In this document: positions 1 to 8,442 of the stretch, piece by piece
Position numbering within the stretch: position 1 is the stretch's first letter
How the letters are laid out: every line of letters starts with the position of its first letter
Origin: Alphaproteobacteria bacterium
GTDB lineage: Bacteria; Pseudomonadota; Alphaproteobacteria; RF32; CAG-239
Length of the DNA: 64,000 nucleotides
Reading direction: 5' to 3'
NCBI GenBank assembly: GCA_017475705.1
Contig: JAFVFB010000030.1
Location: forward strand, 17,774 to 81,773
Notes under the pieces: model-generated
What the model saw: only the letters and a program-made list of their open reading frames with translations
What the model was told of the DNA's origin: nothing
The model's database searches: none
Translations under genes and position numbers: made by a program

Positions 1-1507
1 GAGAGGTCACCAACACGCAGCCAGGGTAATTTGATATTCCCTCTTCAAGAGAGCGCAATGTATCGACGTCTAGGTCATTAGTTGGCTCATCAAGCAAAAT
101 AACGTTTGCGCCTTTTTTCAGCATTTTAGCCAAGTGCACGCGGTTTCTTTCACCACCGGAAAGTTGACCGATTTTCTTCTGTTGATCTGTCCCCTTAAAA
201 TTAAACTGACCAACATAAGCACGAGAAGGCATTTGTTTCTTTCCCAGTTCAATAATGTCCAATCCGTCGGATATTTCTTCCCAGATTGTTTTATGAGCAT
301 CGAGTTCATCACGGCTTTGGTCAACATAGCCCAAATCAACGGTATCACCGATAACAATTTCACCGGAGTCAGGTTTTTCCTGACCTGTAATCATCTTAAA
401 CAAAGTGGTTTTACCTGCGCCGTTCGGACCAATAATACCGACAATAGCGCCCTTTGGAATTTTGAAGGAAAGATTGTCAATTAAGACACGTTCTCCATAA
501 GATTTAGATATATTTTTGGCCTCAATCACCATATCGCCCAGTCTATCTGTCATTGGGATGTTGATATAAGCTTGAGAAAGTTGTTCTTTAGCTGTCTGGG
601 CGAGTAATTCTTCATAAGCATTAACGCGAGCTTTTGATTTTGCCTGTCTTGCTTTAGGGTTTTTTCGTATCCATTCCAATTCATTTGCCAAAGTTTTCTG
701 CCGCGCAGACTCTTCACGATTTTCCTGTTCAATACGTTTTTGTTTTTGTTCCAACCAAGAGGTATAGTTACCCTCATAAGGGATTCCCTGTCCGCGATCC
801 AATTCCAGTATCCATCCTGTCACATTGTCTAAGAAATATCTATCGTGTGTAACCATTACAACGGTACCTTTGTAGTCGCGTAGGTGATGTTCCAGCCAAG
901 CAACAGACTCAGCATCAAGGTGGTTAGTTGGCTCATCAAGGAGGAGCATATCTGGCTTAGAAAGTAGGAGCCGACATAGCGCGACACGGCGTTTTTCCCC
1001 GCCAGAAAGTTTGGTAACATCAGCATCAGCTGGTGGGCAACGCAAAGCTTCCATAGCAATTTGCACTGTACGTTCAATATCCCACCCATTAGCTGCATCA
1101 ATTTTTTCTTGTAAAGTAGCTTGTTCTTCAATGAGGACATTCATTTCATCATCAGACAGAGGTTCTGCAAATTTCATTGATACTTCTTCAAAGCGCTTAA
1201 GCAATGCGACTGTATCACCCAAGCCATCCATAACATTTTCCATCACATTTTTAGCTGGATCGAGTTTAGGCTCCTGTTCGAGGTATCCGACTTTAACCCC
1301 ATCAGCAGCCCAAGCCTCTCCATTAAATTCTTTATCAACGCCAGCCATAATTTTCAACAGAGTAGATTTACCGGCTCCGTTAACACCCAACACGCCGATT
1401 TTAGCACCGGGGAAGAAGGATAAGCTGATATTTTTAAACAATTCCTTTCCACCGGGGAATACTTTGCTTAAATTTTGCATAACATAGATATATTGGTAAG
1501 AAGCCAT
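1..1507 (-). CDS. ettA: EttA-type ABC-F translational throttle ATPase (3' end outside window)
   Basis: Seen: about 502 residues with two ABC ATPase domains and no membrane segments. The first Walker A is GVNGAGKST near residue 41, with signature LSGGEKRR near 167 and Walker B/D-loop [11 protein letters not shown] near 188. The second domain has GPNGAGKTT and LSGGERNR. A charged linker between the domains contains the [13 protein letters not shown] stretch. The reading frame runs off the left edge with some 50 residues missing. ABC-F proteins of this type bind the ribosomal E site and gate elongation according to ATP/ADP level; this is family knowledge. The start is the ATG with AAAGGA upstream. 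The second domain's [15 protein letters not shown] fits EttA better than Uup or other ABC-F paralogues. Confidence 0.93.
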   Translation of the reverse strand, partial: MASYQYIYVMQNLSKVFPGGKELFKNISLSFFPGAKIGVLGVNGAGKSTLLKIMAGVDKEFNGEAWAADGVKVGYLEQEPKLDPAKNVMENVMDGLGDTVALLKRFEEVSMKFAEPLSDDEMNVLIEEQATLQEKIDAANGWDIERTVQIAMEALRCPPADADVTKLSGGEKRRVALCRLLLSKPDMLLLDEPTNHLDAESVAWLEHHLRDYKGTVVMVTHDRYFLDNVTGWILELDRGQGIPYEGNYTSWLEQKQKRIEQENREESARQKTLANELEWIRKNPKARQAKSKARVNAYEELLAQTAKEQLSQAYINIPMTDRLGDMVIEAKNISKSYGERVLIDNLSFKIPKGAIVGIIGPNGAGKTTLFKMITGQEKPDSGEIVIGDTVDLGYVDQSRDELDAHKTIWEEISDGLDIIELGKKQMPSRAYVGQFNFKGTDQQKKIGQLSGGERNRVHLAKMLKKGANVILLDEPTNDLDVDTLRSLEEGISNYPGCVLVTS

Positions 1508-1556
1508 AATTTTTTTCCTTTACAATGACAGATACAAAACAATTTTAGCCAAGTGA

Positions 1557-2087
1557 TTATCTGGACAGAGCTTCAGCGCGTTTAATTTTTTCATATATAC
1601 CTTCACGCTGTGCCTGTCTCCTTTTTTTCTCGATAATTTTATCATAGAGGGCATTAAGTTCTTCTCGCTCATTACGGCTAGAGTCATAGAGCAGGGTAGC
1701 ATCATAGTCACCACGAGGGGTAATAATTTTACCATCAGGCATTTTGAGCGTACCGTTTTTATAGAGTTTCGCGCCAAATATTTTTTGAGCATTAAAGCGG
1801 CGGTTAGTTTCATCGCAATCCCACAATCCGTCATGCCGTTTAGAAAGGAATGCGCGCGCCTTAGCTTCATTATATTTATTCATGCCCAGTTCTTGTTGTT
1901 CATCAGATTCGGCTGAACTCACCAGATAAGCTCTAGCAATTGTTTCGTAGGCTCTATATTTTTCAGCACCGCAAGCCAAACCTTCTCCAGAGATAAATCC
2001 CATACTCTCAACATCATCAATATAATCAGCCGCAGCAAAAGAGGCCGTTATAAACATAAGCAAGATGGCAAATATAGTAGATTTCAT
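1557..2087 (-). CDS. Small exported protein of unknown function
   Basis: 176 residues. The first 20 form a clear Sec signal peptide (MKSTIFAILLMFITASFAAA), so the mature protein should be periplasmic. The mature part is charged and mostly helical. It has two cysteines (in LACGAEK and LWDCDET) that could pair, and ends in a basic Glu/Arg-rich helix. GAGGG sits 8 bases before the ATG, which fixes the start. It lies 49 bases upstream of ettA on the same strand and could be cotranscribed with it. I do not recognise a family. The signal peptide and the two-cysteine pattern are what can be supported. Confidence 0.75.
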   Translation of the reverse strand: MKSTIFAILLMFITASFAAADYIDDVESMGFISGEGLACGAEKYRAYETIARAYLVSSAESDEQQELGMNKYNEAKARAFLSKRHDGLWDCDETNRRFNAQKIFGAKLYKNGTLKMPDGKIITPRGDYDATLLYDSSRNEREELNALYDKIIEKKRRQAQREGIYEKIKRAEALSR

Positions 2088-2160
2088 ACGTTTTTCCCTC
2101 TATTTATTTAGTGTTCAGAATTATACCGATAAATAAATCTAATGCAAGCTAAAAAATGAT

Positions 2161-2189
2161 TTGACAAATTAAAACATTTAGCGTATGTT
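2161..2189 (+). promoter_or_regulatory. Sigma70-type promoter for rpmJ
   Basis: A perfect TTGACA (2161-2166), a 17-base spacer and TATGTT (2184-2189), ending 30 bases before the rpmJ start codon. The position, upstream of a single-gene unit closed by a strong terminator, supports it. Confidence 0.7.
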
Positions 2190-2219
2190 TCGCTCAAACT
2201 TTTGTGTAAGGAAAGAAAA

Positions 2220-2345
2220 ATGAAAATATATAGCTCTTTAAAATCAAAAAAAGCGCGCGTCAGAGGGTGCAAGCTCGTTCGCCGCAAAGGTCGTTTATAT
2301 GTTATTAACAAAAGAGAGCCGAAATACAAAGCTCGTCAAGGTTAA
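2220..2345 (+). CDS. rpmJ: Ribosomal protein bL36, zinc-free type
   Basis: 41 residues, [18 protein letters not shown] then [15 protein letters not shown] and KYKARQG. This matches the bL36 family, in particular the form usual in Alphaproteobacteria and in YkgO paralogues. It lacks the CxxC...C...H zinc ligands and keeps only one Cys (GCK). It is a small basic protein of the large ribosomal subunit. AAGGAAAG lies 6-12 bases upstream of the ATG. The gene stands alone between its own promoter and terminator, away from the ribosomal-protein operons. Confidence 0.95.
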   Translation: MKIYSSLKSKKARVRGCKLVRRKGRLYVINKREPKYKARQG

Positions 2346-2367
2346 TGGCAAAGCGTAAAATATTAGC

Positions 2368-2394
2368 AAATCGGGCAATTGCCCGATTTTTTTT
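2368..2394 (+). terminator. Rho-independent terminator after rpmJ
   Basis: Stem ATCGGGCAATTGCCCGAT (2370-2387) followed by eight T residues. It lies 25 bases after rpmJ and just before the convergent end of the DUF4340 gene, so it may also insulate that operon. Confidence 0.9.
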
Positions 2395-2398
2395 ATGT

Positions 2399-3340
2399 TC
2401 AAAGTTCAAATCCGGCCAAAAAACGACCGCTATTATCGTCAATTTTGAATAGCCAATTTTCATAAAACAACCGATTCTCTTTTAGTTTCAAAATCGCATT
2501 TTGCGACACAATTTTCTCTTGTTCACAGTTGATAGTCAACCAATATCCTTCTTTATCATTATGCAGAACAGATAAAACATAAACCAATCCGTCAAAAGTC
2601 GTAATTTGGTATTTTTGCAATTCATTGAACTTTTGCATGTCAATATGATTAGCATTTTTAACATCAACAGCACTTAAATACCAGAGCTGTTGGAAGAGTG
2701 CATGTATTTGCGGCGAATTATTTTGCTGTTTGGAGCGGAGTTCTTCTGTTCTAAAACGACGATAAGCAGTATATTCATTTGCAACAACCTGCTGGACTTC
2801 AGCATAGGGAATAGCGATCAGTGGCATTTTAATCCAGTCCATGGCAGCAACAGAAACATCGAAATTTCCGATAATCTGATAGATATAAGGCAAATTATTA
2901 AGTTTTGCCTCATAGAATTTATTTTGCGGCCGTTTAGTCATGATAGTTGCCTCATCAATAACTTTTCCGTTTTCATCAAAGCTGCGGATAACCAGATCTT
3001 CAGTGCCTTTAGCTTCTGCGGATTGATGAATGGGGTCAGCCCGAAAGATTTGCGTATTATTAATCAGTTTAATAAAGGCATTAATTTTTGCAAAATCGAC
3101 ATAATAGTCATCAGCCTCATGCACGCGCCAAAGATTATCTTTTTGTACCAACGTTAGAGAGGGTTGATTTGCTTTTTTTAACACAAAGGTATGAACAGAT
3201 TTAATGTTTCTTGTCTTTTCAAAAAAATAATTTCCACGAGAAAGGGATTGCACATAGCGCGCATAATGCCAGCCGCCCCAAACAAGCAGAGCCAAAGCAA
3301 AACAGAACATGAGAAAAGCGATTTTAATATGTTTTATCAT
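2399..3340 (-). CDS. DUF4340 domain protein, partner of the GldG-type exporter
   Basis: 313 residues. One membrane segment at about residues 8-27 (IAFLMFCFALALLVWGGW) is followed by a periplasmic domain. The opening of that domain (NIKSVHTFVLKKANQPSLTLVQKDNLWRV) is typical of DUF4340. Its ATG overlaps the TGA of the upstream permease gene in an ATGA, so it is translationally coupled as the last gene of a three-gene operon: ATPase, permease/GldG, DUF4340. This grouping is common in bacteria with GldA/GldG-like exporters. The substrate is unknown in general and is not indicated here. Confidence 0.85.
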   Translation of the reverse strand: MIKHIKIAFLMFCFALALLVWGGWHYARYVQSLSRGNYFFEKTRNIKSVHTFVLKKANQPSLTLVQKDNLWRVHEADDYYVDFAKINAFIKLINNTQIFRADPIHQSAEAKGTEDLVIRSFDENGKVIDEATIMTKRPQNKFYEAKLNNLPYIYQIIGNFDVSVAAMDWIKMPLIAIPYAEVQQVVANEYTAYRRFRTEELRSKQQNNSPQIHALFQQLWYLSAVDVKNANHIDMQKFNELQKYQITTFDGLVYVLSVLHNDKEGYWLTINCEQEKIVSQNAILKLKENRLFYENWLFKIDDNSGRFLAGFEL

Positions 3341-5712
3341 GGTTTAACAAGCCTCCGGATAACGCGTAGTTTATAGCGATGACACAAATACCAAATCAGC
3401 ATCATCAATATCAGCATAATCGCCGGAAATACAAATATAATACAAATACTGATACTAGTAACAATAATTTGATAATGGTTAAATATAGTGGCGTTAATTT
3501 TGCCCAGTTTGTTTTCGATTGTTGTAAGCGTTTGTTGTTGTTTTTGTGCCTCTTGCCAATTGCTTGCTGCTTCAACCCCAAAGTTCAAAACATTATTACC
3601 GAGTTTTACTTGGTTTTGTTTGTAGTCAGCCATTTTTTGCTTAACATCATCAATTTCAGCCGTGAATTTTTCTTTAATTCCATCAAGCAATGAGCGCCCG
3701 ATGCTAACATTAGCCAAAGCAAAAGGCCTGTAAGGAAGTTCAGGCTCAATATTGTCTGCCGCGGCCCAATCCACCACTCGTAGCCAAAACAGCAGATTAT
3801 CATTAAAAGGGACGATTTGATAAAATCCATTATTACCACTACTGTCATCTGTTGCAAGCATATAGTCCTTAATCAAATCACAATCATAGAAAAACACAAC
3901 TTTACCGACTTTTTTTGAAACAGCCAATATTTCGTCAGATTCTGCAGCTAACTCCAGATAGTCAGAAACATATCGTCCCACAGAAATTGCTGCCACAGCT
4001 TGGTTATCCAGAGTAATGAGTGGTGAAGTGGTGTAATCATCACCATTGCTCAGATTAACAATTCCAGCCCCGTTTACCCAGACAGAGCGAATGTTATCCC
4101 ATTTAAAGTCAGGCATTACTAGAGCTGGTCCGATTGTTTCTTTTTCATCATCATGCTGATAAGAGGCAATCGTATTTATATCTGGTTTTATTCCAAATTT
4201 TTGCAAGAAGTTTTGCAATATAGTGTTGTTTTGTTTGCGGTTATTTTCTGGTTCATAGAGGATGATTAAGTTTCCTCCATTCAAAACATATTGTTCCATC
4301 GCCAACAAAAATTCAAAAGAGAGTTCCATCGGATTTATCACCAAAACAGCAGCAAATGTCGGTGCAATAAAACGAACATTCGGCTCAGCAAGGGTGACTT
4401 GATAAAATTCGCTTAATGTATTTTTAAGAGCCGAGAGTTCTTGCTGTGTATTTTTTGCCGCAATTAGGGCAATATTTTTCTTAGGCAAACCAAAATGCCG
4501 GATAGTGCGCAATATATCTGTTTCCAAGAATTCCTGCCGCATAGGGTTAAAGGCATTAATGGTCATAACATTTCCTTCATTATCCGTAAAATCAGCACTC
4601 ATAAAAACTTTATAACCCAATTTATCTTCAGTAAATACAACATTGTTTTGTAGCAGGGTTTGTTCCTGTTCGCTAAAGGGCTCAACCAAAATAATTTCCG
4701 GCCGTATTGCGCCATGAGATTCTTTCTCGAACAGCTTGAAAAGACGCTCCACATAGTCTGCATAAACAGCATAACTAGAGTTAACATCTTCACGTTTATT
4801 TTTGGCCTCATAAATTGTCACATTAATTCGTTTATCGAAATCATGCAAAAAAGCAGCTGTCTGTGCGGATAAGGTGAATTTTTTGGCAGAGGTAATATCA
4901 AAAGTTTTATTCCAGCCATAGCCACACCCCAATATAGATGCGATATATATTCCTCCCAATAATCCCCCAAAAAGTAAAATCCATTTTTTCTGTTGCGAAG
5001 ACGCCTGCCTTGCATAAGCGATAACCACAGTATTAAGCCACCAACAAAGCATTGTTCCTAAAGAAAAATAGACCATATGACTAGTCTGAATAGCGCCATT
5101 TAAAAAGCCATTATAGTTATAATCAAAAGTAAGTGCTTGCAAAGAAAAAGGTGTTCGTCCGATGTTAATAGGTAAAAATGACATTTGCATCACAACAAAA
5201 ATACACAATGTCGTTGTCAAATAGCAAAGAATATGATTGCGATGAAAGGCAGAAATCAAGCAGCCGAGTGCTGTAAAGAAAGCTCCTAAAAGCCAAACGC
5301 CAATATAATTTGCTACGACGACACCATTATCCAAATTAAATAGCCAATAAGTCAAAAACAGCAATGGCAATGAACTTAAAACCAACAGGCTGAAAAAACA
5401 AAATGCGGCACCAAACTTAGCCATAACCAAAGTTCCATAGCCAATAGGCTGTGTCAGCAACAATTCAATAGTACCACTTTTATTTTCCTCGCACCAGGTG
5501 CGCATCGTAATTGCCGGAATAATAATCATCAAAATGAGTGGTTGCAAGGCAAAATAAGCTCCGATAGCATTGCTCTCTCTAGCGAAATAATTTCCCAGAT
5601 AGAGACAGGCTATAGCCGATAAAATCGCATAGCCCCCAAAGATAACATAGGCATTTAGATAAGAAAAATACCCCTTAAAATCTTTATAGAGTTGTGTCAA
5701 AAACAGCTTCAT
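3337..5712 (-). CDS. ABC-2 permease fused to GldG-like periplasmic domain
   Basis: 791 residues. The N-terminal ~270 residues hold about six membrane segments of an ABC-2 permease, including the TMRTWCEENKSGTIELLLTQPI stretch typical of NosY/GldF permeases. Residues ~275-730 form a GldG-like (ABC_transp_aux) soluble domain, and a last membrane helix lies near 755-778. In gliding Bacteroidetes GldF and GldG are separate proteins, whereas fused forms such as this one occur in Proteobacteria. It overlaps the ATPase gene and the DUF4340 gene by four bases each. Gliding itself should not be inferred. It is most likely an envelope exporter of unknown substrate. Confidence 0.9.
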   Translation of the reverse strand: MKLFLTQLYKDFKGYFSYLNAYVIFGGYAILSAIACLYLGNYFARESNAIGAYFALQPLILMIIIPAITMRTWCEENKSGTIELLLTQPIGYGTLVMAKFGAAFCFFSLLVLSSLPLLFLTYWLFNLDNGVVVANYIGVWLLGAFFTALGCLISAFHRNHILCYLTTTLCIFVVMQMSFLPINIGRTPFSLQALTFDYNYNGFLNGAIQTSHMVYFSLGTMLCWWLNTVVIAYARQASSQQKKWILLFGGLLGGIYIASILGCGYGWNKTFDITSAKKFTLSAQTAAFLHDFDKRINVTIYEAKNKREDVNSSYAVYADYVERLFKLFEKESHGAIRPEIILVEPFSEQEQTLLQNNVVFTEDKLGYKVFMSADFTDNEGNVMTINAFNPMRQEFLETDILRTIRHFGLPKKNIALIAAKNTQQELSALKNTLSEFYQVTLAEPNVRFIAPTFAAVLVINPMELSFEFLLAMEQYVLNGGNLIILYEPENNRKQNNTILQNFLQKFGIKPDINTIASYQHDDEKETIGPALVMPDFKWDNIRSVWVNGAGIVNLSNGDDYTTSPLITLDNQAVAAISVGRYVSDYLELAAESDEILAVSKKVGKVVFFYDCDLIKDYMLATDDSSGNNGFYQIVPFNDNLLFWLRVVDWAAADNIEPELPYRPFALANVSIGRSLLDGIKEKFTAEIDDVKQKMADYKQNQVKLGNNVLNFGVEAASNWQEAQKQQQTLTTIENKLGKINATIFNHYQIIVTSISICIIFVFPAIMLILMMLIWYLCHRYKLRVIRRLVKP

Positions 5713-6428
5713 AGATTTTTCCTCGATTCGTTGCAGACAAGGCGAAACGCTTCATTCAGATCACGGTTTTTAGATATCTGCTGAAATTCATCAAGGGAGC
5801 AATCTCGCACAACTTTTCCTTCCGCAAGCATAACAATTCGTCTAGCAATAGCGGCATCTTCTAAAACATGGGTAGAAATAAAAACAGTTTTATCATGCGC
5901 ATACTGGCGCAAAAACTGTCTGATATCAAATTTTTGATTAGGGTCTAATCCATCAGTTGGTTCGTCTAAAATTAAAAAATCAGGTTGGTGCAAAATGGCA
6001 CCGGCAATTTCAACTCTTTTCTTAAACCCTTTGGATAGAGTATCGATTCGCGACGATAACACTTCTAAGATTTCCATTTGCCTTGCGGCATTTAAGATAT
6101 TTTTTTTGCCGTCATCAACACGCCATACATTTGCTAGCCAATTTAAAAAATCATAAACAATCATATCGCCATAGAGCGTGGATATTTCCGGCACATAGCC
6201 AATCTTTTTCAGTGCCTCTAATCTGCTTTCAGTTACCTCAAAGCCATCGATTCGCACATTTCCCATATCTGGTCTTAAAAAACCGCATAAAATCCGCATT
6301 AAGGTCGATTTCCCCGCTCCATTTTCTCCTAGCAGAGCAACAATTTCCCCTTTATTAAGTGTCACATTAATATTTTCAAGTGCAGTTTTTGTTCCAAATT
6401 TTTTTGAAATATTTTCAATTTCAATCAT
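5709..6428 (-). CDS. ABC exporter ATPase (GldA-like)
   Basis: 239 residues with all ABC ATPase motifs: Walker A GENGAGKST (34-42), signature LSKGFKKR (131-138), Walker B FLILDE (151-156) and an H-loop histidine in FISTHVLED. The C-terminal extension is short. AGGAAAG precedes the ATG. It is the first gene of the exporter operon and overlaps the permease gene by four bases (ATGA). It supplies ATP hydrolysis to the permease at the inner membrane. Its start faces the mlaD cluster across 90 bases, which must hold promoters for both directions. Confidence 0.92.
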   Translation of the reverse strand: MIEIENISKKFGTKTALENINVTLNKGEIVALLGENGAGKSTLMRILCGFLRPDMGNVRIDGFEVTESRLEALKKIGYVPEISTLYGDMIVYDFLNWLANVWRVDDGKKNILNAARQMEILEVLSSRIDTLSKGFKKRVEIAGAILHQPDFLILDEPTDGLDPNQKFDIRQFLRQYAHDKTVFISTHVLEDAAIARRIVMLAEGKVVRDCSLDEFQQISKNRDLNEAFRLVCNESRKNL

Positions 6429-6518
6429 ATTTCTTTCCTAAAACGAACCAATCCAAGATACAAATAACAAAAAATGTTTAAAATTTTCACAATTTGCGTA
6501 AAAATCACAAAAACATAG

Positions 6519-7136
6519 ATGACAAACAATTATTTAAGGAATATAAAGAAAAAAATAACAAACCTTATGGAGATTGCATTGGAAGAGAAATATTCGCAAG
6601 AAGAAACAAAATCTATAAGAATTGGCCTTATGGCATTGCTTGTCATTTTGGTTTCTGTTTTTATAACCATTTCGCATAATTCTTCAATAAAGAAGAAAAA
6701 TTTAGGCGGTTCATATCGTATTTATGCTAGTTTTGGTCGTACAGATGGTCTAAATCTCGGTGATCCGGTGCGTATGTCAGGGGTAACAATCGGCCGCGTT
6801 GTTGGTGCGCAGTTGGATGAAAATTTTCATTCTAGGCTTATTTTTGAAGTAGATTCGAAATATAAAATACCAGATGATAGCAGCGCTTCGATTGTTAGTT
6901 TTGGACTTGTTGGCGGTAAATATGTCGAGATTGAAGTTGGTGGTTCAGAAGAATACATCAAAGCCGGACAAAGTATGGAATACACCCAAGATGCCATGGT
7001 TTTAGAAGAGCTGTTGGAACGGATAATATCAATGGGAAAAGCCAATAAAAAGCAAGCTAAATCATCAGATCAAACAACAGATACATTAGCAAATACAATA
7101 GTAGATACAGTAATAGGAGATGAAGCAGATGAATAA
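6519..7136 (+). CDS. MlaD-family MCE protein, first copy
   Basis: 205 residues with one N-terminal membrane helix (IGLMALLVILVSVFITISH) and then an MCE/MlaD domain (SYRIYASFGRTDGLNLGDPVRMSGVTIGRV). MlaD forms a hexameric ring in the inner-membrane phospholipid transport complex. Neither candidate start (6519, or ATG at 6567 giving MEIALEEKYSQEE) has a good Shine-Dalgarno, so the start is uncertain. It overlaps the next mlaD by eight bases. No MlaE or MlaF gene is beside it, and an mlaC lies separately near 20 kb. The C-terminal 40 residues are low-complexity and charged. Confidence 0.88.
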   Translation: MTNNYLRNIKKKITNLMEIALEEKYSQEETKSIRIGLMALLVILVSVFITISHNSSIKKKNLGGSYRIYASFGRTDGLNLGDPVRMSGVTIGRVVGAQLDENFHSRLIFEVDSKYKIPDDSSASIVSFGLVGGKYVEIEVGGSEEYIKAGQSMEYTQDAMVLEELLERIISMGKANKKQAKSSDQTTDTLANTIVDTVIGDEADE

Positions 7137-7587
7137 AAGACCAGTAGAAACAATAATGGGTTTAGTCGTATTAGTTGTTGCATCAGTATTTATGTGGTTT
7201 GCCTACCACGTATCAGATTTACGGGTTGTAAAAGGTTATCAAATAAATGCCCGTTTTCTTAAGGTTGGGGGGCTAAATACCGGAGCAGATGTACGTATTA
7301 ATGGAATAAAGGTGGGTACAGTTCTTGCGCAAAAGGTCAATCCGCAAGATTATATGGTAGATGTTACACTAAGCATTATGCCTAATATTTCGTTACCAGT
7401 AGATAGTTCTATCACGATTGCCGGAGATGGCTTGATGGGAGACAAATTTATTAAGATAGAGCCGGGGCGTTCGCTGGAAAAAATGCAGCCGGGTAGCACA
7501 GCTACGCAAACCAAAGATGCCAAATCGCTTGAAGATATGGTCGGTGAAATTATTTTTATGGTGACAAACAATGATGAAGAAAAGTAA
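7129..7587 (+). CDS. mlaD: MlaD-family MCE protein, second copy
   Basis: 152 residues starting MNKRPVETIMGLVVLVVAS, with a membrane helix near residues 7-26 and one MCE domain (INARFLKVGGLNTGADVRINGIKVG ... DGLMGDKFIKIEPG). AGGAG sits nine bases before this ATG. An earlier in-frame ATG at 7120 directly abuts the AGGAG and is unlikely. The length and the family order next to a DUF2155 gene match the alphaproteobacterial MlaD. The first copy diverges enough that the two could build a mixed ring, which is inference. Confidence 0.9.
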   Translation: MNKRPVETIMGLVVLVVASVFMWFAYHVSDLRVVKGYQINARFLKVGGLNTGADVRINGIKVGTVLAQKVNPQDYMVDVTLSIMPNISLPVDSSITIAGDGLMGDKFIKIEPGRSLEKMQPGSTATQTKDAKSLEDMVGEIIFMVTNNDEEK

Positions 7588-8347
7588 ATTAATATATACA
7601 ACCTTAGCCTTAGGAGTACTTAGCCATAATGCTTTCGCTGCGGAGATATCAACCAATGCCGCGCTTATGCAGGCAATGGATAAAGTGACCGGTCGTGTTA
7701 ACAAGATTACAGTTCCAGTAAACTCAAAAGTAACGTATGGTGATTTTTCCTTAGTTTTACGCGCGTGCAAAAAGCGCCCTGCTGAAGAAACACCGGAAAA
7801 TTTTGCTTTTATCGATGTCACAGATAAAAGCTTTGGTGAAAACGAGTATAATATATTTAGGGGGTGGGTCGTATCTTCAACACCAGGTATAAGCGCAATT
7901 GAGCATCCAATTTATGATATATGGTTGCTAGAGTGTGTAGATGCCAAAGTCGATAAAACCAAATTATTAACAGAGGCAGAGTTAGAAGCTCGTGAGCAAC
8001 TTCCTGCTAAAGAGACAATGATTGCGCAAGAAAATACTCAAAAAGATATTCCTGCAAATAAAGTCAGTGTAGATGAACCGCAACCGATACAAATAAAAGA
8101 ATTTATCCATGAAGATAGAGATATAGAAAAGAACATTAAAGAGATGCCAACGTACATAGCTGAACAACCATCGGGTTATGTTAGTGATATTGAAGAGGGG
8201 GAAGAGCCAGAAAATTTATTGCTGTTCACCAAAATTCAAGAGCAAGAAGCAGAGAAGGCCGCAACACAAAATACCGAAACGGAAAATAGCCAAGAAAGTG
8301 ATTTATCTCGTGCCATAGATGCGGAAATTCAAAGTCTCCAGCAATAA
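7571..8347 (+). CDS. DUF2155 periplasmic protein with long acidic tail
   Basis: 258 residues. A Sec signal peptide ends near AFA. The DUF2155 domain then spans about residues 25-125 (MDKVTGRVNKITVPVNSKVTYGDFSLVLRAC ... DIWLLEC) with two conserved cysteines. The last ~120 residues are Glu/Gln-rich and probably disordered, unlike the short family members. It overlaps the mlaD stop by 17 bases. In Alphaproteobacteria this family commonly follows mlaD, which suggests an envelope or lipid-transport role, though the function is not established. ATG at 7571 or 7574 are both possible. Confidence 0.85.
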   Translation: MMKKSKLIYTTLALGVLSHNAFAAEISTNAALMQAMDKVTGRVNKITVPVNSKVTYGDFSLVLRACKKRPAEETPENFAFIDVTDKSFGENEYNIFRGWVVSSTPGISAIEHPIYDIWLLECVDAKVDKTKLLTEAELEAREQLPAKETMIAQENTQKDIPANKVSVDEPQPIQIKEFIHEDRDIEKNIKEMPTYIAEQPSGYVSDIEEGEEPENLLLFTKIQEQEAEKAATQNTETENSQESDLSRAIDAEIQSLQQ

Positions 8348-8367
8348 TTGCAAAAATATAGAGAAAA

Positions 8368-8401
8368 AATATGCCTGACGTCACAAAACGACAGGCATAT
8401 T
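8368..8401 (-). terminator. Terminator for the TolC-like gene
   Basis: Ten-base arms (AATATGCCTG / CAGGCATATT) around a 14-base loop. On the minus strand a T6 run follows directly. It lies between two convergent genes. Confidence 0.8.
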
Positions 8402-8442
8402 AAAAATGGCTTATAGATTTCTTCCAAAAATATGATATATCC

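Noticed and set aside
134..1487. Plus-strand open frames opposite ettA
   Set aside because: They are antisense shadows of a gene with all ABC-F motifs.
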